Below, in pieces: positions 9,629 to 19,113 of a stretch of DNA of 64,000 bases. Position 1 is the stretch's first letter, and the number at the start of each line of letters is the position of its first letter. The translations under genes and the position numbers were made by a program. The stretch is from an uncultured Bacteroidales bacterium. GTDB lineage: Bacteria; Bacteroidota; Bacteroidia; Bacteroidales; UBA932. The notes below the pieces were generated by a model that worked only from the letters and a program-made list of their open reading frames with translations, did not search any database and had not been told where the DNA came from. The stretch spans positions 25,363 through 89,362 of the forward strand of contig CAMYAE010000006.1 in NCBI GenBank assembly GCA_947253655.1. Reading direction: 5' to 3'.

Positions 9629-11842
9629 TTAGTCGCAGAACATTTTTCGTTTGACCTTTGTGAACTTACGTTCTATTTTGCTTGTGCGAGAAAGGTCCCA
9701 CAAATTCTCGTTCATAATACGTAGAGACAATACGCTAGGAATCCATGCCTGGGTCCAGCCGGTCTCGATAGCCCATGCACCCCACCCGGAGTCGGCATTG
9801 GAACCCCGGTACTCCCAGTGATCGAAGTCAAATGCACGGAACCAACCGCCGTCAAGATTGTCATGGTCTTCGCTTTTGATCTGTATACGAACAAGGAACT
9901 CCGCCAACTTGTCTTCCATTCTTTTATATTGCAGGTCTCCAGTTGCCGCATAGGCTTCATGTAGCCCAAGAAACGTGAAGTTGCATGTGTACAACAAGTC
10001 TGCTACCTTGTCACCGTTCTCTTGTATCAAAGGGGATTCCTCTTTTCCATAGGCGGCATTCGATGACGGCGGCACCATGTCTCCCTGTCCCGGTTTTCCT
10101 ATTTCCTCTTGTATCGCACCGGAAATGTCTTGGCACCGTTCGATGTCGGTAGCAATCCGTTTTAGCCATTCCCTGTACAACGGCCGGTCATCTACTCTGA
10201 TTAGCCATGCCAGAGGCAGCAGCATCCTCCCCCTTTCCTGCTGAATCCCGTTCGTCCATCTCCATTTGTCAGGATAGGCTTTCATCATTGTCTCAATCCC
10301 TTTTCGGGTTCTCTCCAACAGGGGTTTCCATTGTGTATGACTGTAAAGCCATAAGTATGATGCCCATGTCCATGCTTCATAGTGTGGTTGCAGTCTTATT
10401 TCATTTCCTTCCCAATAGTACTTCCAACCGTTTTTAAGCAATTCCGGATTTTCGAGACGCCAACCCCTGAATCCGTTTGTTCCGGTAGTTCTGAAATTTC
10501 CCAGAATATTCATAGCCAAAGACTCATCCCAACGGTCTGTTCCGAGAATAGCAGATGTCCCGATGCACCCTAATATTGACTTAATATCATTGTCCTGATA
10601 TAATGCCTGGGCATTTCCCGGAGCCCAGTAAATCAGCCCGAAATTTGATTTTTCAGAATCCCGTTGAAAGAGACCGGATAATCGGTAAACCCAGTCGAGC
10701 AGATTCTTTGCAACGGTTTTGCATTCAGCCGTTCCGTCTAATTTCCAACGCAGGGCAAATGCAAGAGAACTTTCACCGTTCGAATCACTCCTGAGCCACC
10801 AGCGTGTCGGCTGGCTGCCGTCATACCGAACTTTGGAAACGATGCCTTCGAGGACACCGAAACGTCCGTTACCTGATTTCGATTGTGGTCTTTCGCAAGC
10901 GGAATCCACTACCGGCACTGTAGTGTGCATATTGCCCTTATCCAGATGCCACAGCCTTTTATAAGCGTTCCACCCGTCTTTGTTCAGTAGCATGCCTGCA
11001 TTGAAGTACCAGTCGATCCCCCTTTGGACGGCTATCAATTCGGCTTCTTCCGGCAATTCGGCTGAGTTTGAATAAGAGGGGCGGACTGTCGGAATCCAAT
11101 CAAGTTCTTCTTTAGAGAACTTACGATCTGTCGCCCATTTCAAAATATGGCACAGAATCGAACTGACCGCTTTTTTAGGGGCATATCTTCCTTGAATGAA
11201 GTTGCTGAGCTTCGTTGTTGAAATCATCACGTCAGGAGACAGCTCGAAGAGGATAGGGAACTGCTCTTCCTTCTCATCAAGCCCGAAGCAAGCCCGATCG
11301 AAGCCTGCAACCTGTGCGATTGCAAGCAGCGATGTCTGTGCATCAAGTGTTACGAAGTGGCAGCCATGCACTTCCACTATGTCATACTCGCGCAAATCGG
11401 GAATATTATCGGAAGTTGCGATTATGCGTTTCAATCCGGCCTCATGAGCTGTCATATTTCCGTATCCCGTAACATAAGAAGGGTATTCTATGTAGAGTTT
11501 CAGCTTTTTGTCCTTGGCTTTTCTGAAAAGTTTCTCATCGAAGGGCGTAAGGCTTTGAGGATAGCCGTCGGCAAGCACCAAGACCCCTGAACCCGATTCT
11601 GCGTGTGATATGGCTTCGGAGGGCGAGTCGAAACGTAGGCATGGGACATCATTGCTACGCAAAGTTCGGAACAGATCGTTGTTATGGGAGCATGATAGCA
11701 CCAATGACGAAGAGTCAGCAGCGGCAGCTTGCATACAATGCATAACCATTAAAAGAATAAAAGCCGAGAGTGAGCTGCCAATACGCTTAATCGAAGCATT
11801 TAAGCCCTTGGCTCCTGATGGGTGGATGTCTTTTCGTTCCAT
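9629..11842 (-). CDS. Exported protein of unknown family: amidotransferase-like N-domain plus helical (toroid-like) C-domain
   Basis: I do not recognise the family. The frame is open from 11932, but the ATG at 11842 (737 residues) is preferred because it places a hydrophobic signal segment (FILLMVMHCMQAAAA) near residues 25-42. Residues about 45-230 alternate beta and alpha with VLVLADGYP and LYIEYPS blocks and resemble a class I glutamine-amidotransferase-like fold as found in some glycosidases. Residues about 260-730 are helix- and tryptophan-rich (WTWASYLWLYSH, DGGWFRAFDF, WGAWAIETGW), which resembles an alpha/alpha-toroid glycosidase domain. These fold suggestions are inference. The gene is minus strand with 268 nt between its stop and the SusC start, so it is probably transcribed separately, and it is divergent from SusC of locus 2. 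Confidence 0.8.
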   Translation of the reverse strand: MERKDIHPSGAKGLNASIKRIGSSLSAFILLMVMHCMQAAAADSSSLVLSCSHNNDLFRTLRSNDVPCLRFDSPSEAISHAESGSGVLVLADGYPQSLTPFDEKLFRKAKDKKLKLYIEYPSYVTGYGNMTAHEAGLKRIIATSDNIPDLREYDIVEVHGCHFVTLDAQTSLLAIAQVAGFDRACFGLDEKEEQFPILFELSPDVMISTTKLSNFIQGRYAPKKAVSSILCHILKWATDRKFSKEELDWIPTVRPSYSNSAELPEEAELIAVQRGIDWYFNAGMLLNKDGWNAYKRLWHLDKGNMHTTVPVVDSACERPQSKSGNGRFGVLEGIVSKVRYDGSQPTRWWLRSDSNGESSLAFALRWKLDGTAECKTVAKNLLDWVYRLSGLFQRDSEKSNFGLIYWAPGNAQALYQDNDIKSILGCIGTSAILGTDRWDESLAMNILGNFRTTGTNGFRGWRLENPELLKNGWKYYWEGNEIRLQPHYEAWTWASYLWLYSHTQWKPLLERTRKGIETMMKAYPDKWRWTNGIQQERGRMLLPLAWLIRVDDRPLYREWLKRIATDIERCQDISGAIQEEIGKPGQGDMVPPSSNAAYGKEESPLIQENGDKVADLLYTCNFTFLGLHEAYAATGDLQYKRMEDKLAEFLVRIQIKSEDHDNLDGGWFRAFDFDHWEYRGSNADSGWGAWAIETGWTQAWIPSVLSLRIMNENLWDLSRTSKIERKFTKVKRKMFCD

Positions 11843-12067
11843 CCCGAAATTTAATAGGGGAAAAATCATAATATGTTTAAAAGTTTTGCAATTACTGAAA
11901 AAATTCATGTCATGAATGTAAATGGCTTTCATAAGTGGACAAAATCTTTATTTAAATCTGAGCCCACCCTAACAACCGGTCTTCGACCATAATAAACAAA
12001 GTTACTTAAATATTGTTGAGCGGAGTTAAAAATATTTAACAAAATATTTAATTAACGTGAAAATAAT

Positions 12068-12075
12068 TATATTTG
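12068..12075 (+). promoter_or_regulatory. Candidate -7 box for SusCD locus 2
   Basis: TATATTTG, matching TAnnTTTG, lies 37 nt before the SusC start at 12113 in the AT-rich spacer shared with the divergent gene that ends at 9629. A -33 TTTG is not evident at the usual spacing. Confidence 0.4.
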
Positions 12076-12112
12076 AAAAAACTGATTTTGAAAATACTTA
12101 TTCAATTATATT

Positions 12113-15100
12113 ATGAACTTAAACTATCTCACAACAAAGCCCAAAATGTCGTCTTTGATTGTGATTTTCATGTCCCTATTGATCGCAATCATACAGCCGG
12201 GGCTAAACGCACAGGACAAGTCGGCTAAAAGTTATAGCGACAGATCTAAAATCACAGTTTCCGGGCGAATTATCGACGAGTCTTCGGAGCCGCTTGCAGG
12301 AGCAAGCGTACTTGTAAAGGGTACGTCTACCGGAGTTTCTACCGATATAGACGGTACGTTTACAATCAGGTTTACAAGAGGAAAGGATAATAAAGACAAT
12401 GTCCTTATATTCTCTTTCATCGGTATGCAGTCCCAGGAAATTATCGTAAACAGTTCTACGAGGCTGGAAATAAAATTGAAAGAAGATTCTCATCTGGATG
12501 CAGTAGTGGTGAACGGCTTTTATTCACAGCCAAAAGAAACGTTTACCGGCTCTGCAACCACAATTACGGGAGAAGAGATAGTGAAAGTTTCCCCTACGAA
12601 TCTTATTTCAGGTCTTGCGGCCCTTACTCCGGGAATGGTGGTGGTTGAAAATAATGCTGCCGGTTCAAACCCCAATGCAATTCCTTCTTTGTTGATACGA
12701 GGTGCAAATACATTGATTACCAATGAGAGCGAAGAAGGAGTAAACAACCCTCTGATTATGCTTGACGGAGTTGAAATATCAATGGCCGAACTCTATGATC
12801 TGGACATATTTGACATAGAGAGAGTCGATGTGTTGAAAGACGCTTCCGCGACCATTCTGTATGGTGAGAAAGGGGCAAACGGGGTGATAGTCATTGAGCG
12901 TAAAAGGTCTGATCAAGGTAAGATACGACTTAATTATAATTTTGTACCGCGGTTCAGTATCCCTGACCTGTCCTCATTCAATCTGACTAATCCGGAGCAA
13001 AAGCTTGAACTTGAACGCCTTGCAGGTCTTTATGATAAAGCGGACGGTTCAATGGATGAAGCATACGACTATAAACTTCAAAAAATCAGGGCCGGGGTCG
13101 GTACCAAATGGCTTTATGCTCCGTTACGTATACCATTCAGCCATAATCATTCTCTTTCGCTTTCTTCCCGTACCGATGTACTCGATCTCCGTGCAAGCAT
13201 AAATCTTAATGACAATTACGGAGTTATGAAAGGGGACAACAGAAGAAACGTCGGTGTGAATTTCAACATTACTTATCATCTCAGGGATAAACTTACGTTG
13301 TCATATAAGAGCGGTTTCTCTATGAATACGGGATTGGATTCGCCTTACGGTTCTTATGCCCAATATTCCAAGATGAACCCTTATGAGACAATAAGAGACG
13401 AGGAGGGGAAATATATTAAAAACTATTATTTCAATACGTTTAACAAGTCTTCGATAAGTGATGTGAATCCATTATATGATGCAACGCTATCGAGTTTTTC
13501 AAAATCCAAGTCTATATCTTACACTAATTCTCTATCCGGAAGGTGGAATATTTCCAAATCTTTCTATATCACCGGACAGGGAAACATCGGATTGAATTTC
13601 GGCTCATCCGACAAGTATGTTTCTCCTATGTCAGCAAAAGAATTGCAGACAAGGGATATAAAGCAGCGTGGGTCATATAACTTTTCCAATAATTCCGGAT
13701 TTAGGACAGACGGCAAGGTCGTGATAAATTACGGTCGCTCTTTGGATGCAAAGGGGTCAATGTTCCGTATCAGCGGTGGTGCAAATATCCAATATTCCAG
13801 GAAGCAGTCTTCTTCTGCTTCTGCAAGGGGCTTTCTCAAAGACGATTTGTCGGACCTCTCTTTTTCAATTGCATATTCAGGAAACAAGCCATCCGGCACA
13901 GACAGGATTGCCACGCAGGTAGGCTTATTCCTGAATGGGAATTTCAGTCTCTGGAACAGATACTTTTTCGATGCATCATATCGGGCTTCCGGCTCTTCCC
14001 GTTTTGGCTCTAACAATAGTTTTGCTCCTTTCTGGGCATTGGGTGCCGGTTGGAACATTCACAGGGAGGGGTTCGCAAAAGAATGGAAATGGCTTAATAC
14101 TTTGGTGCTCAGATATTCTGCCGGTTATACAGGCAGTGTGTCATTTGATTATTATCAGGCAAAGACAGTGTATCAATATGACGCGAAATATGAGTATTAT
14201 TCAGGAATCGGAGCTATACCGAAGCAAATGGGAAATCCCGATTTGAGGTGGCAGAGAACTTTAAATAATAATTTCGGGCTTACCGGAGCTTTTTGGAAAA
14301 ATCGTATAAACGTTTCATTTGATTTCTATTCCAATACTACTTATGATATGTTAATGGCAATAGATCTTCCACCGTCAGTCGGTTCAAAATCGATGAAAGT
14401 GAATTTCGGTCAGATAAACAACAAAGGATTGGATTTCTCAATATCAGCCCGGATAATACAGAACAAGGATTTTTATTGGAGCGTTACAATGACCGGAGGA
14501 CATGTTATTGATAAAATCCGTAATATATCTTCGTCATTGAAAAATACGGAAATAAATGATTTGTATGATAGTGCCAAACCGAAGATTCTATTTCAGGAGG
14601 GGAGATCGCAATATGATATCTATGCGATGAGATCTGCCGGTATCGATCCTGCCACAGGCCGGGAAATCTTTATTAAACGCAATGGAGACTATACTTACTC
14701 ATATATCCCTGATGAACGTGTTGCCGTAGGCAATACCAACCCGATATTGAACGGAGCGGTGATGAACACGTTCCGGTGGAAGGGCTTTTCATTCAATATC
14801 TCAACCACATACACTTTTGGCGGGGATTATTATAATACGACTCTTCAAAACAAGGTGGAGAATATAGACCCTTATCATAATGTAGATGTAAGGGCTTTTA
14901 CCGACAGGTGGAAGAGGCCGGGGGATCTTTCAAGGTACCTCAGTATAGCCGATAACGAATATCCTCATTATACCCAAAGATTTGTGGAAAGACGTAATGA
15001 AATCTACATATCGAGTCTACAATTTGTGTACGATTTTGCTCCTAAGGCAATATCTCGTTTGGGGTTGCGTAAGTTGGCTGTCGGAATTGGCTTGACGGAT

Positions 15101-15190
15101 ATCGGGTATATTTCTACTGTGAAATTTGAGAGAGGAACCTCTTACCCATATTGCAGAGGAATTAATCTTATTTTCCGTCCAACATTCTAA
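12113..15190 (+). CDS. SusC/RagA family TonB-dependent outer-membrane transporter (locus 2)
   Basis: A 1025-residue SusC-family protein. After a hydrophobic signal (IVIFMSLLIAIIQPGLNAQ) comes a carboxypeptidase-regulatory-like domain (VSGRIIDESSEPLAGASV, residues about 43-125), the plug with VLKDASATILYGEKGANGVI near residues 240-262, and a barrel ending in aromatic Phe (IFRPTF). The TonB-box region reads VVVNGFYSQPKETFTG, a less common variant of VVVxGYG. ATG at 12113 is used; an internal ATG at 12146 would shorten the n-region of the signal. It heads a six-gene plus-strand series with spacings of 2-25 nt. It works with the SusD at 15203; the associated metalloprotease suggests peptide or glycoprotein ligands (inference). 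Confidence 0.96.
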   Translation: MNLNYLTTKPKMSSLIVIFMSLLIAIIQPGLNAQDKSAKSYSDRSKITVSGRIIDESSEPLAGASVLVKGTSTGVSTDIDGTFTIRFTRGKDNKDNVLIFSFIGMQSQEIIVNSSTRLEIKLKEDSHLDAVVVNGFYSQPKETFTGSATTITGEEIVKVSPTNLISGLAALTPGMVVVENNAAGSNPNAIPSLLIRGANTLITNESEEGVNNPLIMLDGVEISMAELYDLDIFDIERVDVLKDASATILYGEKGANGVIVIERKRSDQGKIRLNYNFVPRFSIPDLSSFNLTNPEQKLELERLAGLYDKADGSMDEAYDYKLQKIRAGVGTKWLYAPLRIPFSHNHSLSLSSRTDVLDLRASINLNDNYGVMKGDNRRNVGVNFNITYHLRDKLTLSYKSGFSMNTGLDSPYGSYAQYSKMNPYETIRDEEGKYIKNYYFNTFNKSSISDVNPLYDATLSSFSKSKSISYTNSLSGRWNISKSFYITGQGNIGLNFGSSDKYVSPMSAKELQTRDIKQRGSYNFSNNSGFRTDGKVVINYGRSLDAKGSMFRISGGANIQYSRKQSSSASARGFLKDDLSDLSFSIAYSGNKPSGTDRIATQVGLFLNGNFSLWNRYFFDASYRASGSSRFGSNNSFAPFWALGAGWNIHREGFAKEWKWLNTLVLRYSAGYTGSVSFDYYQAKTVYQYDAKYEYYSGIGAIPKQMGNPDLRWQRTLNNNFGLTGAFWKNRINVSFDFYSNTTYDMLMAIDLPPSVGSKSMKVNFGQINNKGLDFSISARIIQNKDFYWSVTMTGGHVIDKIRNISSSLKNTEINDLYDSAKPKILFQEGRSQYDIYAMRSAGIDPATGREIFIKRNGDYTYSYIPDERVAVGNTNPILNGAVMNTFRWKGFSFNISTTYTFGGDYYNTTLQNKVENIDPYHNVDVRAFTDRWKRPGDLSRYLSIADNEYPHYTQRFVERRNEIYISSLQFVYDFAPKAISRLGLRKLAVGIGLTDIGYISTVKFERGTSYPYCRGINLIFRPTF

Positions 15191-15202
15191 AATAGGAATA
15201 TT

Positions 15203-16636
15203 ATGAGAAAATTATATATTTTGTTATCCGTAGTCATTGTATTGACAGGCTGCAAAGGCTTTTTGGATGTTAATCCAAAAGGGGAAGTGTTTGATAATGA
15301 TATGTTTGCTTCTTCCGAAAAGTATGAAGACGCCCTGTATGGGGTGTATAGTGAAATAGCAGGGGAGGAGTGGCTGTACGGAGGTTATCTTCAATGGGCT
15401 CCGGAAGTGATGTGCGGCAATGTTACAAATGTTTCAGACTATAAGTTGGGAAATCTGGCTATGGCAGATTGGGATAGCCAGGGTCCCGGAGATATTAGAG
15501 AAAATATATGGTATGAGACTTACAGAGCAATCAGCAATGTCAATAATATAATAACTCATGCACAAAGTGCAAAGGCGGGAAGCATTAAAAATCTGGATTT
15601 TTATAAAGGCGAAGCCTTGGCGATACGGGCTCTGCTTCATTTTGAGCTGCTGCGACTTTTCGGGGCCCCTTATTGGGCGGATGACAGATTAAAAGAGCAG
15701 GCAATTCCTTATTGCGAAAATTATACTTTTAAAATCAACCCTTTTTTAAGCTATAATGAAGTTTGTTCCAAAATATTGAATGACTTTTTAGCCGCTGAAA
15801 AATTATTGGCTGATGATGTTACTTACGTAGAAAAAGAAAGGAACAATGTCTCTGTTGACTTTTTCCACACAAGGGTAATACATCTTAATCTATATGCAGT
15901 CCAAGCACTTATTGCAAGGCTCTATTGGACGATTGGAGATTTGGAAAAAGCCGCTGACTATGCGGATAAAGTTATAAAAAGCGGCAAATTCTCTTTTCGC
16001 CCTCAAAGTGCTTTCGTTCAGCCGGACAACGGTACCGTTGATATGAACGAGACGATTTTGGCCTTATATTCCAAACAGTTCCAACTAAGAAATGCAAATA
16101 AATACGGATTGATCGCCGGGAAAAGTAACTTCTTCGAGCTTGCTTCCGACAGAAAAGCAATTTATATGCAGGACTCAGGCACAGGAACGGATTATCGTCT
16201 TGCAGCATGGTTTGATGATAATGATGACAAGTTGATAAAACTTGTAAATAAGGTGTATTTTTCCGGAGCGGAAGCCAATTATTCCGGACGGTCGATATTG
16301 GGATATAATATAATAAGGTTGCCGGAAATGTATTTTATAATGGCAGAATATTATATAGACAAGGATCCCTCTAAGGCCAAAACATATTTTGACGATGTAA
16401 TAAAAAGCAGAGGGCTTGAAGCTCTTGCCGATTCCGGACAGGAACTCACTTACGAGAGGTTGTTCCGGGAAAGAAGAAAAGAGTTTTATGGTGAAGGCTT
16501 CACTTGGCATGAAATGAAAAAGAAAGGTGCAGATATTATAACTGCCACAGGCTCAGTGCTAAATGGTAAAATGGCCTCAACCTATACGCTTCCGATACCT
16601 AAGGGCGAATTGGAAGGAAGAAATAAACTGAATTAA
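15203..16636 (+). CDS. SusD/RagB family nutrient-binding lipoprotein (locus 2)
   Basis: A 477-residue SusD-family lipoprotein (signal ending VLTGC, then KGFLDVNPKGE). Typical segments are EALAIRALLHFELLRLFG, IRLPEMYFIMAEYY and the RRKEFYGEG block. It starts 12 nt after the SusC stop. It is on the short side and ends right after LPIPKGELEGRNKLN, lacking the NPGY/NPNW-like tail most family members carry after this point. The reading frame is otherwise intact, so this is probably a natural shortening rather than a break. Confidence 0.95.
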   Translation: MRKLYILLSVVIVLTGCKGFLDVNPKGEVFDNDMFASSEKYEDALYGVYSEIAGEEWLYGGYLQWAPEVMCGNVTNVSDYKLGNLAMADWDSQGPGDIRENIWYETYRAISNVNNIITHAQSAKAGSIKNLDFYKGEALAIRALLHFELLRLFGAPYWADDRLKEQAIPYCENYTFKINPFLSYNEVCSKILNDFLAAEKLLADDVTYVEKERNNVSVDFFHTRVIHLNLYAVQALIARLYWTIGDLEKAADYADKVIKSGKFSFRPQSAFVQPDNGTVDMNETILALYSKQFQLRNANKYGLIAGKSNFFELASDRKAIYMQDSGTGTDYRLAAWFDDNDDKLIKLVNKVYFSGAEANYSGRSILGYNIIRLPEMYFIMAEYYIDKDPSKAKTYFDDVIKSRGLEALADSGQELTYERLFRERRKEFYGEGFTWHEMKKKGADIITATGSVLNGKMASTYTLPIPKGELEGRNKLN

Positions 16637-16647
16637 AAACCGAGGAT

Positions 16648-17574
16648 ATGAAAAAGTATATATTTCTGATAATTATTGCCCTTGCGGCCACTTCCGCCTG
16701 CAAAGGAACTTGGTTGATGTATGATACAAGTCAGAAAGATCACATTACGTTTAAGGAAGAATTACAAGTGCATACGGCGTCTTTTGCAATGATACATGAG
16801 GACGAAATACAAATAAAAGCCACCTTATACCTTATGGGGCAGCTTTCGGATAAAGACAGAAGGTTTGCTCTTGAAGCCGTGCCTTGTTTAGAAGGAGACA
16901 GCATAAATATTGCCGGTACCAAATATCAGGTCGTAGAGGCAAGGCCGAATATAGATTATACACTTGGAGATATGGTTTTTCCGGCGGGAGAGACAACTGC
17001 GACATTAAACATCACCTTGCACCGCCAGCCTGAGATGCTCGGAGACAAATACGTGCGAGTTGGTCTTAAATTGGTTGAAAATGAGGATTTTACGCCTGTG
17101 CCTCCTGATAGCAGCAAAACGAGGGAGATACTGTCTCCTTACTTGTACATATATGTTACGGACGGAGAGCCGGCCTGTCCTTTCTGGTGGCGTGACGGGA
17201 AAAACAAGCCCGGATGGCACTACGACTTAGGAAACTACTATCCGGCAAAATTCCGTAAATTACTGGATTTTATGCACTCCACAGAAACGTCATCACCGGT
17301 ATTTTATGAATATTGTGTTGAACACTACGGTTATTACCTGGATGCAAAGCCGGATAAGGCGAAGAATAACAATATGAAAGTTTTTTGGCGACAGACTTAT
17401 GCATCTGCCTGGGCAAAATACGTTTTCATACCCCTGTACAATTATTATAAACAGTATTATGCCGAGCACCCGGATGATCCGAATATTGAGCCTATGGGTA
17501 CGGAATTGGTCAACCAAAAAGCACAGACAGGGTGGGCAGACCCTCTTTCAGGCAAATATGGTTTCTTTAATTAA
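16648..17574 (+). CDS. DUF4843 domain lipoprotein
   Basis: A 308-residue lipoprotein (signal ending TSAC) of the DUF4843 family, which is found almost only in Bacteroidota SusCD loci of this arrangement. The N-terminal half has the family pattern of a beta-sandwich with DHITF near the start, GDMVFPAGETTATLNI in the middle and VRVGLKLVENEDF. The C-terminal third is Trp/Tyr-rich (WWRDGKNKPGWHYDLG). GAGG precedes the start codon by a few bases. The function is unknown; its place after SusD suggests a surface accessory protein. The spacings to both neighbours are 11 nt. Confidence 0.88.
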   Translation: MKKYIFLIIIALAATSACKGTWLMYDTSQKDHITFKEELQVHTASFAMIHEDEIQIKATLYLMGQLSDKDRRFALEAVPCLEGDSINIAGTKYQVVEARPNIDYTLGDMVFPAGETTATLNITLHRQPEMLGDKYVRVGLKLVENEDFTPVPPDSSKTREILSPYLYIYVTDGEPACPFWWRDGKNKPGWHYDLGNYYPAKFRKLLDFMHSTETSSPVFYEYCVEHYGYYLDAKPDKAKNNNMKVFWRQTYASAWAKYVFIPLYNYYKQYYAEHPDDPNIEPMGTELVNQKAQTGWADPLSGKYGFFN

Positions 17575-17585
17575 ATTATATTTAA

Positions 17586-19088
17586 ATGAAAACAAGATTA
17601 TTAAAATATATTTTACCGGCGTTGGTTGCCATATCGTCAGTTTCTTGCTATAATGTAGAAGATGCGAAGCTGACCGAATTGAAGCCGATAGAATTGTCGG
17701 TAGTTTCCGACACAATCAATGTTGAATTGGGGCAGAAATTTGTATATGAAGGACTTAAAGTTAAAGACAACGCCAACTTGTCGTACAGCTGGGTCTATGG
17801 TAAAATACCGTCAGGCAAGACGGCTTCTGACCATGTCTTTGAAAGCAAAATATTCATATCCGATTCTCCGTCAATAGAATACACCTTTACCAAAATCGGA
17901 ACCTTCCTTCTTCGTCTTCGTCTCGATAATGGGGAAAGTGTTGTCTATAAATATTTTACTCTGAATGTGAATGCCGGTTATGACGAAGGCATCATGATTC
18001 TGAACAACAAGGAAGACGGAAATTCTGATTTGACTTTCATAAAGACATTGACGTCTGAGGAAAAAAGCAAAGGAGTAAAAGAGGTTTATACAAATATTTT
18101 TTCCTCAGATGACAAAAAATTGAAGAATGGCACTGACCTGTATCTGTCCTCGTATAAAGTCAAAGGAGTAGATTATGCAGGCCTGCTCATAGCCACGGCA
18201 GATGAAGACGGCACCCTGTATCACTTGCAGCCGAAGACAATGGAAATGTATGCCGTTAACAAGTTTAAGGAATTTAATACTTCTGTTAAAGAATTTGGCG
18301 GAGAGTATGCTTCTCCGGGAGGAGGTTTCGCTTCTTATCTGAAAACGGAAGACGGACGCATTTTCAGATACGATATGCAATTGGGTTATCTTCAAGAAAT
18401 GGAAGAATTCGCTCCATTCGGACCTATGCTTCGCTGCGTATGTCTTTTAAATCGCAAGGACCCCAAGAGTGCCACGACAAGAGGCTCAATAATGTTCACA
18501 GAGAATAAGATATGTGCAAGGCCGTCGGCAGGAGTAGGGGTCAGAACCCATGAAAATCCCGGCTATAATGTCGTTAATATGTTTTGCAAGCGCACAGGAG
18601 TCTCTTCCGCAGCCGCCTATGCTATTTTCCGGAACAAGCAGGATAAGACCTTATATATGATAGAAAACACTTCTGCTGCCGGAAGCACTATAGGACACAG
18701 TTGGAAAAAGGTCGTAGAGTTCAATTCGGAATCTTTGAAGATGGACAGTAATTCCATATTTGTGGGAACGATGTCATCGTCAGATGTATATTATACTTTT
18801 GACAATGCCATATACAGGTGGGGGCTTTCAGGTGCCCCTGCTTCATCTCCGGCAATAAAACTGCCTGACGGAGAAATTATTAGGGACATAGCGACTAACT
18901 ATATGGGCAAGAACGTAAAAGAAGGGAGCGAGGATTTGTTGTATGTTGCAACTTATAACCCTTCAAGGTCAGGAGAAAAGAAGGGAAGTCTGTATATATA
19001 CAGATTTTCGGACAACGCTCTTGTTTCTTCTTACGAAGGGCTTTGTTACGATCCGGTTTCTGTGCTTTATAAATTTAGAATTAATTAG
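17586..19088 (+). CDS. PKD-like family lipoprotein
   Basis: A 500-residue lipoprotein (signal ending SVSC). The first about 140 residues form a PKD-like module (LSYSWVYGKIPSG followed by TFTKIGTFLLRLRLDNG), and the remaining part is beta-rich with the look of a propeller (repeated short blocks around residues 150-500). This family commonly follows DUF4843 and precedes a zinc metalloprotease in Bacteroidota, exactly as here. A role in surface binding of the imported ligand is inferred from the lipid anchor and the operon, with no enzymatic motif seen. Confidence 0.88.
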   Translation: MKTRLLKYILPALVAISSVSCYNVEDAKLTELKPIELSVVSDTINVELGQKFVYEGLKVKDNANLSYSWVYGKIPSGKTASDHVFESKIFISDSPSIEYTFTKIGTFLLRLRLDNGESVVYKYFTLNVNAGYDEGIMILNNKEDGNSDLTFIKTLTSEEKSKGVKEVYTNIFSSDDKKLKNGTDLYLSSYKVKGVDYAGLLIATADEDGTLYHLQPKTMEMYAVNKFKEFNTSVKEFGGEYASPGGGFASYLKTEDGRIFRYDMQLGYLQEMEEFAPFGPMLRCVCLLNRKDPKSATTRGSIMFTENKICARPSAGVGVRTHENPGYNVVNMFCKRTGVSSAAAYAIFRNKQDKTLYMIENTSAAGSTIGHSWKKVVEFNSESLKMDSNSIFVGTMSSSDVYYTFDNAIYRWGLSGAPASSPAIKLPDGEIIRDIATNYMGKNVKEGSEDLLYVATYNPSRSGEKKGSLYIYRFSDNALVSSYEGLCYDPVSVLYKFRIN

Positions 19089-19113
19089 GTTTAAACAAGA
19101 AAAAGACAATTTG

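Noticed and set aside
16560..16636. SusD of locus 2 as a frameshifted gene
   Set aside because: The end is shorter than usual, but the downstream bases do not restore a SusD tail in another frame and the next gene begins 11 nt later.
18943..19113. Upstream extension of the zinc metalloprotease
   Set aside because: It overlaps the coding end of the PKD-like lipoprotein and would bury the signal peptide; the ATG at 19114 is better.
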